NCBI GenBank assembly: GCA_045580325.1 | Contig: JAZNNR010000025.1 | Span: 33,547 to 97,546 of the forward strand | Source: SIG672 sp045580325 | Lineage (GTDB): Bacteria; Bacillota; Clostridia; Oscillospirales; CAG-272 | Direction: 5' to 3' | Length of the DNA stretch: 64,000 nt | Shown here: positions 59,316 through 64,000 of the stretch, in pieces | Layout of the letters: each line of letters starts with the position of its first letter | Position numbering within the stretch: the first letter of the stretch is position 1 | Program-made: the position numbers and the translations under genes | Notes under the pieces: model-generated | The model's input: the letters and a program-made list of their open reading frames with translations, nothing else | Database searches by the model: none | Told to the model about the DNA's origin: nothing

Positions 59316-60506
59316 ATGTTATCTCTCGACAAAGTATTTAATGCACAGACAGTTTTAAAAAACATCATTCGTGAAACGAATGTGGTACGGGCATACGGTA
59401 TAGCAACCGAATGTGAGCTTTACTTAAAGCCCGAAAATCTGCAGATCACAGGCTCGTTCAAGGTCAGAGGCTCGGCTTATAAGATTGCTATGCTCTCCGA
59501 AGAGGAGAAGGCTAGAGGAGTTATCGCGTGCTCGGCAGGAAATCACGCACAGGGCGTTGCACTTGCCGCAACTAAAAACGGTATAAAATCTCTGATATGT
59601 CTGCCCGACAGCGCACCTATATCAAAGGTAGAAGCGACTAAGGGCTATGGGGCAGAGGTCTGCCTTGTCGAAGGCTGTTATGATGATGCCTATAAAAAGG
59701 CACTTGAGCTTAAGGAAAGCGAAGGTTATACCTTTGTTCATCCGTTTGACGATGAAAACGTAATTGCGGGTCAGGGAACTATTGCACTCGAAATTCTTAA
59801 CGATCTTGATAATATCGACGCCATCGTTGTTCCAATAGGAGGCGGCGGACTCATTTCGGGAATTGCTTATACGGTAAAGCAGATAAGACCGTCTGTCAAG
59901 GTTTACGGCGTACAGGCTACGGGAGCACCGAGTATGTATAACTCGGTAAAGGACGGATGCGTAGAGTGCTTGCCGAAGGTACAGACGATTGCAGACGGTA
60001 TTGCGGTAAAAAAACCGGGAGAAAATACCTTCGCACTTGTAAATGAGTACGTGGACGATATTGCACTTGTAAGCGATGATGAGGTCGCAAGTGCAATACT
60101 TGCACTTATAGAAAAGCATAAAATGATAGCGGAAGGCGCGGGTGCAACGGCGGTTGCGGCTGTTATGTTCGATAAATTCGGTCTTAAAGGTAAAAGAGTG
60201 GTCGCGGTCGTTTCGGGTGGAAATATCGACGTTACAAGCCTCTCGCGAGTTATCGATCGCGGACTTATGAAATCGGGAAGATCGTCAAGCCTTCTTATTG
60301 AACTTATAGATAAACCCGGTCAGCTTAAGGATATATCGCGAATCATAGCCGATTGCGGAGGAAATGTTACAGGCGTACACTACGAGAAGGGCGATACCGA
60401 AAGCATCACCGGATGTTTCCTTCGTATAGAAATGGAAACAAGAGATTTTCAGCACGTCAATCTCATTACAGAGTCGCTTCGTAACGAAGGATTTAAAATA
60501 GTGTAA
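59316..60506 (+). CDS. ilvA: Threonine ammonia-lyase (threonine deaminase)
   Basis: A 396-residue PLP enzyme: LQITGSFKVRGSAYK (catalytic Lys), CSAGNHAQGVA, VPIGGGGLISG (phosphate loop) and a C-terminal ACT domain (about 325-396, LLIELIDKPGQLKDISRII). It turns threonine into 2-oxobutanoate and ammonia, the first step to isoleucine. The single ACT domain and length match the anabolic/catabolic short type (TdcB/IlvA in Gram-positives). AAAGGCGG at 59302 fits ATG 59316. It is controlled by the T-box leader and followed by ridA. Confidence 0.95.
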   Translation: MLSLDKVFNAQTVLKNIIRETNVVRAYGIATECELYLKPENLQITGSFKVRGSAYKIAMLSEEEKARGVIACSAGNHAQGVALAATKNGIKSLICLPDSAPISKVEATKGYGAEVCLVEGCYDDAYKKALELKESEGYTFVHPFDDENVIAGQGTIALEILNDLDNIDAIVVPIGGGGLISGIAYTVKQIRPSVKVYGVQATGAPSMYNSVKDGCVECLPKVQTIADGIAVKKPGENTFALVNEYVDDIALVSDDEVASAILALIEKHKMIAEGAGATAVAAVMFDKFGLKGKRVVAVVSGGNIDVTSLSRVIDRGLMKSGRSSSLLIELIDKPGQLKDISRIIADCGGNVTGVHYEKGDTESITGCFLRIEMETRDFQHVNLITESLRNEGFKIV

Positions 60507-60547
60507 TTTATAAAAATATAAATGTTAGAAGAAAGAGGAGTAAAATT

Positions 60548-60925
60548 ATGAGCAGTAAGATCCATACAAATGACGCACCCGCGGCAATAGGGCCGTATTC
60601 ACAGGCGGTAACTGTCGGGAATCTCGTTTTCACGTCGGGACAGATCCCGCTTGACCCCGTAACAGGCGAAATGGTGGGCAAGGATATTACCGAACAGGCG
60701 CATAGAGTCTGCAAGAATCTCGAGGCTGTTCTGAACGCTTCGGGAAGTTCGCTTGAGAAGGCTGTAAAAACGACCTGTTTTCTCAGTACTATGGCGGATT
60801 TTGCAGAGTTTAACGCGGTTTATGCACAGTACTTCACAGAGAAGCCCGCGCGCTCGTGCGTTGCTGTAAAAGAGCTTCCGAAGGGCGCTCTTGTAGAGGT
60901 TGAGGTTGTTGCGGAGATAGGGTAA
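60548..60925 (+). CDS. ridA: RidA family enamine/imine deaminase
   Basis: A 125-residue RidA: IHTNDAPAAIGPYSQAVTVG, LVFTSGQIPLDPVTGEMVG, RVCKNLEAVLNASG, KTTCFLSTMADFAEFNAVY and the substrate-binding ARSCVAVKELPKGALVEVE (conserved Arg). RidA hydrolyses reactive enamine intermediates released by threonine and serine deaminases. Its placement right after ilvA, in the same T-box transcript, is a clear functional pairing. GAGG at 60535 fits ATG 60548. Terminator at 60930-60962. Confidence 0.95.
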   Translation: MSSKIHTNDAPAAIGPYSQAVTVGNLVFTSGQIPLDPVTGEMVGKDITEQAHRVCKNLEAVLNASGSSLEKAVKTTCFLSTMADFAEFNAVYAQYFTEKPARSCVAVKELPKGALVEVEVVAEIG

Positions 60926-60929
60926 AATA

Positions 60930-60962
60930 AAAGGGCATCTGTTTTTGACAGATGCCTTTTTT
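60930..60962 (+). terminator. ridA terminator
   Basis: GGGCATCTGT (60933-60942) pairs with ACAGATGCCT (60948-60957), followed by a T run. Confidence 0.85.
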
Positions 60963-60985
60963 ATGTTTGAATAAGTCAGTTCAGT

Positions 60986-61055
60986 AAAGTTTTTGAAATT
61001 CTTAGAAACTTTTTTCAAAAAGTTTCTAAGCGGGTTCCAAGGGCAGTGCCCTTGG
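60986..61055. repeat. Palindromic repeat family B, member at the murD 3' end
   Basis: AAAGTTTTTGAAATTC, CTTAGAAACTTTTT/AAAAAGTTTCTAAG palindrome and CCAAGGGC-AGT-GCCCTTGG. Same modules as 39193 and 54931. It ends two bases from the murD stop and so probably terminates it. Confidence 0.65.
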
Positions 61056-61057
61056 TG

Positions 61058-62458
61058 TTACTCCTCAAGCGCCATAACTTCGCTCACGAAGAAGTTACCG
61101 CGCACCTCGAAATTCTTGAAGGCGTCAAAGCTTGCACACGCAGGGGAGAGAAGTACGATGTCGCCATCTTTCGCTATATCGGAGGCAACCTTTATACTCT
61201 CGGCAAGGTCTGACGTTTCGTATATTTCGGGCTTCTCAGATGCTTTTTCGTATTCCTTGGAGGACACGAGCGCAGCCTTTATCTTGTCTTTTGTAGCACC
61301 GCAGAGGATAACTGCCTTTGCTTTTTCGCAAAGAGGCGCGGCAAGTGGCTCAAAGGGAATATTCTTGTCATATCCGCCGCAAAGCACGATGACCTTTTGC
61401 GGAAAATTCGAGAGAGCCGCTGCTGTTCTTGTTGGACTCGAATCTATCGAGCTGTTGTAATATTTTACGCCGCGGCGCTCACGCACGAACTGACATCTGT
61501 GAGCGACTCCGCCGAAATTCTTGGCAACAGACTGTATCGACTCCTTTGAAACTATGCCGTAAAGCGCGCCTATCGCCGCCATATAGTTTTCGACGTTGTG
61601 GCGTCCGGGGATTTTGATATCTGAGGTTTTAAGTATCGCATCGTCGTTGTAATATATAATTCCGTCCTTCTCGTAAACGCGGTTTTCAGAGTCGGGTATG
61701 CACTTTGACGAGAAATATACGGGCGTGCCTTTGACATTTTCTCCAAGCTCTTTCGTGACACTGTTCTCCCAGTTGAGAACGGTGCGCGAGCCTTCGCTCT
61801 GATAATTCAGAATGTTTGCCTTTGCCTCGATGTATTCTTTCATACCGAGATGATAGTCGAGATGGTTGGGGGTTATGTTGGTTATAACGGCGATGTCGGG
61901 CGATCTTGTCATCGTGTGGAGCTGAAAAGAAGAAAGCTCGGCAACAGAATAGCCCTCGGAATCCATATCGTCCACGCGCGGAAGAAGGGGGAATCCGATA
62001 TTTCCGCCGAGAAACGTCTTTCTCTTGTCCTCTTCAAGAATTTTGCTGATCACAGTTGTGGTGGTCGATTTGCCGTCGCTTCCCGTAATGCCTATCGTGT
62101 GCGTGGGCGTAATTTCAAAGAAAAGCTGCATTTCGGACGTGATAAGCGCACCGTGAGCGGCAGCCTCAATAAGAGAGGGCTTGTCGTAGCGGATCCCGGG
62201 TGAGCGGAAAACGATGTCCTCGGTAATATTGTCGAGATAGTTCTCTCCGCAAATGAGTGTAACTCCCTTTTCTTCGAGTGAAGAAGCAAGCTCGCTTCCG
62301 AGATCCTCGCGCTTTTTCATATCGCGGGCAACTACCTTCGTCCCGCGCTCAAGAAGAAAGTCGATAAGCGGAAGATTTGAAACGCCGATACCGAGCACGG
62401 CGGCGGTTTTACCGCTCAGCATATTTTTAAGATAAAGTTCTCTCTCAGTTTTGTTCAC
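61058..62458 (-). CDS. murD: UDP-N-acetylmuramoylalanine-D-glutamate ligase
   Basis: A 466-residue Mur ligase: Rossmann start AAVLGIGVSNLPL, ATP-binding GITGSDGKSTTTTV, NITPNHLDYH, and C-terminal SPTRTAAALSNFP, CGGYDKNIPFEPL and LLSPACASFDAFKNFEVRG. It adds D-Glu to UDP-MurNAc-L-Ala in peptidoglycan synthesis. I choose GTG 62458 with GAAAGGA upstream at correct spacing; the frame continues 27 residues further upstream but that part has no homology or ribosome site. The gene is isolated from the usual dcw cluster. Confidence 0.93.
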   Translation of the reverse strand: MNKTERELYLKNMLSGKTAAVLGIGVSNLPLIDFLLERGTKVVARDMKKREDLGSELASSLEEKGVTLICGENYLDNITEDIVFRSPGIRYDKPSLIEAAAHGALITSEMQLFFEITPTHTIGITGSDGKSTTTTVISKILEEDKRKTFLGGNIGFPLLPRVDDMDSEGYSVAELSSFQLHTMTRSPDIAVITNITPNHLDYHLGMKEYIEAKANILNYQSEGSRTVLNWENSVTKELGENVKGTPVYFSSKCIPDSENRVYEKDGIIYYNDDAILKTSDIKIPGRHNVENYMAAIGALYGIVSKESIQSVAKNFGGVAHRCQFVRERRGVKYYNSSIDSSPTRTAAALSNFPQKVIVLCGGYDKNIPFEPLAAPLCEKAKAVILCGATKDKIKAALVSSKEYEKASEKPEIYETSDLAESIKVASDIAKDGDIVLLSPACASFDAFKNFEVRGNFFVSEVMALEE

Positions 62459-62672
62459 GTCAGATGTCCTTTCAAAACAGAAATCTTTTGATACACCGCG
62501 CATTATATTCGGGCGAGTGTTATATACTATATTATACATTTAAAGACGTGTGATATCAACAGTTTTTTCATATTTTTTGAATTTTTTATTAAAAGAAAAA
62601 AGAGGTGGGCACCGATAGGAAAAGAGCGCGAAAATTTTTTTGAAAAAAGTTAAAAAAACTTGCCGAAAGCTG

Positions 62673-62701
62673 TTGACAAATCGATTTTCATCTGCTATAA
62701 T
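62673..62701 (+). promoter_or_regulatory. tRNA-Gln promoter
   Basis: TTGACA at 62673-62678, 17-bp spacer, TATAAT at 62696-62701, both consensus. Confidence 0.85.
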
Positions 62702-62739
62702 ACATAACGTTGCGAGCGAACTCGCAGGACAACAAATGT

Positions 62740-62810
62740 TGGGGAATTGTGTAACGGTAGCACAGCAGACTCTGACTCTGTATGTTGGGGTTCGAATCCC
62801 TATTCCCCAG
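62740..62810 (+). tRNA. tRNA-Gln (anticodon CUG)
   Basis: A 71-base cloverleaf: acceptor TGGGGAA/TTCCCCA with U1-A72 typical for Gln and G73; D arm GTG/CAC with GG in the loop; anticodon stem GCAGA/TCTGT with loop CTCTGAC giving CUG; T arm GGGGTTCGAATCCC. CCA is not encoded. It has its own promoter and terminator. Confidence 0.95.
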
Positions 62811-62815
62811 TAAAA

Positions 62816-62853
62816 AAGTATAGGCACACCAAAAGGTGTGCCTATACTTTTTT
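62816..62853 (+). terminator. tRNA-Gln terminator
   Basis: AGTATAGGCACACC (62817-62830) pairs with GGTGTGCCTATACT (62835-62848), followed by a T run. Confidence 0.9.
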
Positions 62854-62870
62854 ATTTCGCTTCGCGAAAG

Positions 62871-62885
62871 AATAGGGATTCGAAC
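62871..62885 (-). repeat. Inverted copy of the tRNA-Gln T arm
   Basis: 15 bases identical, in reverse complement, to tRNA positions 62790-62804 (GTTCGAATCCCTATT). Part of the GC-rich segment downstream of the tRNA, which also holds an 11-bp perfect hairpin at 62906-62930. Confidence 0.7.
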
Positions 62886-62983
62886 AAGGAGGGAGCGAAG
62901 CGGAAGAAAACTCTCCGGTGGAGAGTTTTCGCCGACGTGGGCAACGAGCGAAGCGAGGCGATAGGCGCGCGGCGCGCCGGAAA

Positions 62984-63006
62984 AATCCCTATTCCCCAGT
63001 AAAAAA
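62984..63006 (+). repeat. Direct copy of the tRNA-Gln 3' end
   Basis: 23 bases identical to 62795-62817 (tRNA 3' end plus seven following bases). The two copies flank a 166-base GC-rich segment, like the attL/attR ends of a small integrated element. Confidence 0.8.
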
Positions 63007-63050
63007 TGATGAGAATCCCGCAAATCCGCGGACCGATTCGAACCCCATAC

Positions 63051-63121
63051 GGTAGGGGTCGGCGCCTCGACGACCCGAAAAACGCCGCACAAACGGGCTG
63101 TCGTGGGCGCCAGCCCCTACC
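63051..63121. repeat. Miniature element with GGTAGGGG ends
   Basis: GGTAGGGG (63051-63058) is inverted as CCCCTACC (63114-63121), with GGCGCC on both inner sides. Related to 7503-7530 and 7595-7670. No coding capacity; a reading frame running through it is only the open upstream extension of the next gene. Confidence 0.6.
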
Positions 63122-63185
63122 AAAAAAAAATCATTTACAAAGCCATAGATGCAAAGGCATTTTGGACAGATTTGAACTACCACAC

Positions 63186-63214
63186 TTGAAATGTTTACAA
63201 AATTGTGGTATAAT
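63186..63214 (+). promoter_or_regulatory. Promoter of the last gene
   Basis: TTGAAA at 63186-63191, 17-bp spacer, TATAAT at 63209-63214. Confidence 0.7.
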
Positions 63215-63239
63215 AAAGCAAAGAAAGGCGGTGTTTATA

Positions 63240-63956
63240 TTGAATCATCTCTGGACAACAAGCTTGCCAACTATTTATAACACTTGGTTTTACGGTGCCC
63301 TGATCAAAGAAGGTCAGTATTTAAAATATTATTTTTTCTATCCATCGAACATTGCCCAAATATCCGATATAACGTTTGATGTTGATAATGGAGAAATAAT
63401 CGGTTGTAATCAAAATTATGATGAAGGGCCAAAAAACAAGGAGCTTTATACTACAAGAAAGCCGCCGGAACATTATGTCGAAGATGATTTTATTTTTGGA
63501 GAGTATCGCATAACTCATCACGGAGAATGGGGATATGCCTGCTTCAAAAATGATAAACTTTTATGGAAAAAGAGTTTGAGGGGATATCTATATACAGATA
63601 TCATAAAAAACAACGATAGAATCATCTTTGGTACGGCAGGGATGGGAGGACATTTCTATTCTTTGGATATTAATAGTGGAGAGATTATTTTTGATTTTAA
63701 TACCAAAGGCACTTGTACTTTTCTACAAGTAAATAACAGTATTTATTTTGCTATGCGCAAAAAGAAAACAACAGTCATTAGCAGAATAGATTATGATGGG
63801 AACATCTTGGACTCATTAGAATTGGAAGGCTTTCGGGATGACTACGATCCTCTTATCTTATCAGACAACTCGATTTACATTGTAACACAACTCAGAAAAA
63901 AAGAGGTAGATTGGGAAACGTATTATCCCATCGTACATCGCATTGCTCTGTTTTAA
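63240..63956 (+). CDS. Hypothetical beta-propeller-like protein
   Basis: About 238 residues starting at TTG 63240, with AAAGGCGG at 63223-63230. The sequence is rich in aromatic residues and has repeated units like DVDNGEIIGCN, LDINSGEIIFDFN and IDYDGNILDSLELEG, as in PQQ/WD-type propellers with GE-turns. No signal peptide. The composition is AT-rich compared with neighbours, suggesting transfer. Such proteins appear as immunity or accessory proteins in gut bacteria, but no function can be assigned. The frame is open upstream through a repeat, which I do not count. The window's last 44 bases hold nothing recognised. Confidence 0.7.
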   Translation: MNHLWTTSLPTIYNTWFYGALIKEGQYLKYYFFYPSNIAQISDITFDVDNGEIIGCNQNYDEGPKNKELYTTRKPPEHYVEDDFIFGEYRITHHGEWGYACFKNDKLLWKKSLRGYLYTDIIKNNDRIIFGTAGMGGHFYSLDINSGEIIFDFNTKGTCTFLQVNNSIYFAMRKKKTTVISRIDYDGNILDSLELEGFRDDYDPLILSDNSIYIVTQLRKKEVDWETYYPIVHRIALF

Positions 63957-64000
63957 TGTTGTTTCGTACATAGGCTTCGTTACAAGCATGGCGTTAAAAG

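Noticed and set aside
63006..63239. 78-codon N-terminal extension of the last gene
   Set aside because: The extension runs through a miniature repeat and a promoter; TTG 63240 has the ribosome site.
1..64000. Prophage, integrative element or secondary-metabolite cluster
   Set aside because: No integrase, transposase, capsid, relaxase or synthase genes were found; the accessory pieces are small cassettes and repeats.

Overview
The window looks like chromosomal DNA of an anaerobic member of the Clostridia, probably a gut lineage near the Oscillospirales. This is inferred from moderate GC, Firmicutes-type -35/-10 promoters with 17-bp spacers, strong GGAGG-type ribosome sites, the sporulation genes yqfC, yqfD and ylbJ, a LysM/GH18 spore-type hydrolase, a T-box leader and a bifurcating [FeFe] hydrogenase. 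I see no prophage, transposase, CRISPR array or rRNA. The species cannot be named from the sequence alone.

Layout. 1-9.4 kb: a divergent lipoprotein gene, rplS and rpmE each with its own promoter and terminator, a hflX-yigZ-leucine-rich-repeat-dinB run, a small cysteine-rich protein cassette, and a reverse-strand LysM-GH18 enzyme. 9.4-17.6 kb: a reverse-strand operon yqfC-yqfD-phoH-ybeY-era-recO-mutS2-AEC transporter, the familiar sporulation/ribosome-maturation/GTPase/repair block. 17.7-23.2 kb: ylbJ, a HAD phosphatase, a 927-residue membrane protein, then a second cassette (DUF559 protein plus small cysteine-rich protein). 23.2-26.3 kb: a zinc regulon (Fur-family repressor, lipoprotein, ATPase, permease) behind a promoter overlapped by a 7-1-7 operator. 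26.3-31.6 kb: a PAP2 phosphatase, a secreted cohesin-like/cysteine-repeat protein, a lipase-like hydrolase and an orphan MazF toxin. 31.7-36.4 kb: fba, an acyl-ACP thioesterase, an orphan winged-helix regulator, and on the reverse strand a degenerate dihydroorotase and an Mrp ATPase.

36.5-45.5 kb is the most distinctive block. DRTGG protein, RsbW-like ATPase, sensory-type [FeFe]-hydrogenase homologue, second DRTGG protein and PHP protein stand directly before hydC, a histidine-kinase-like ATPase, a 2Fe-2S ferredoxin, hydB and hydA. The second half should encode an NAD/ferredoxin electron-bifurcating hydrogenase; the first half looks like a redox- or H2-responsive regulatory set.

45.5-51 kb: a sigma factor fused to a membrane-anchored C-terminal domain, a 42-codon gene, two zinc-ribbon proteins around a membrane protein, and a lipoprotein. 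51-64 kb: AraC and XRE regulators, a cation:proton antiporter with a non-standard start, a CE15-like esterase, a P-type calcium ATPase, T-box-ilvA-ridA, murD, tRNA-Gln(CUG) with a duplicated 3' end, and a beta-propeller-like hypothetical protein. Intergenic spaces are filled by several miniature palindromic repeat families that recur across the window.
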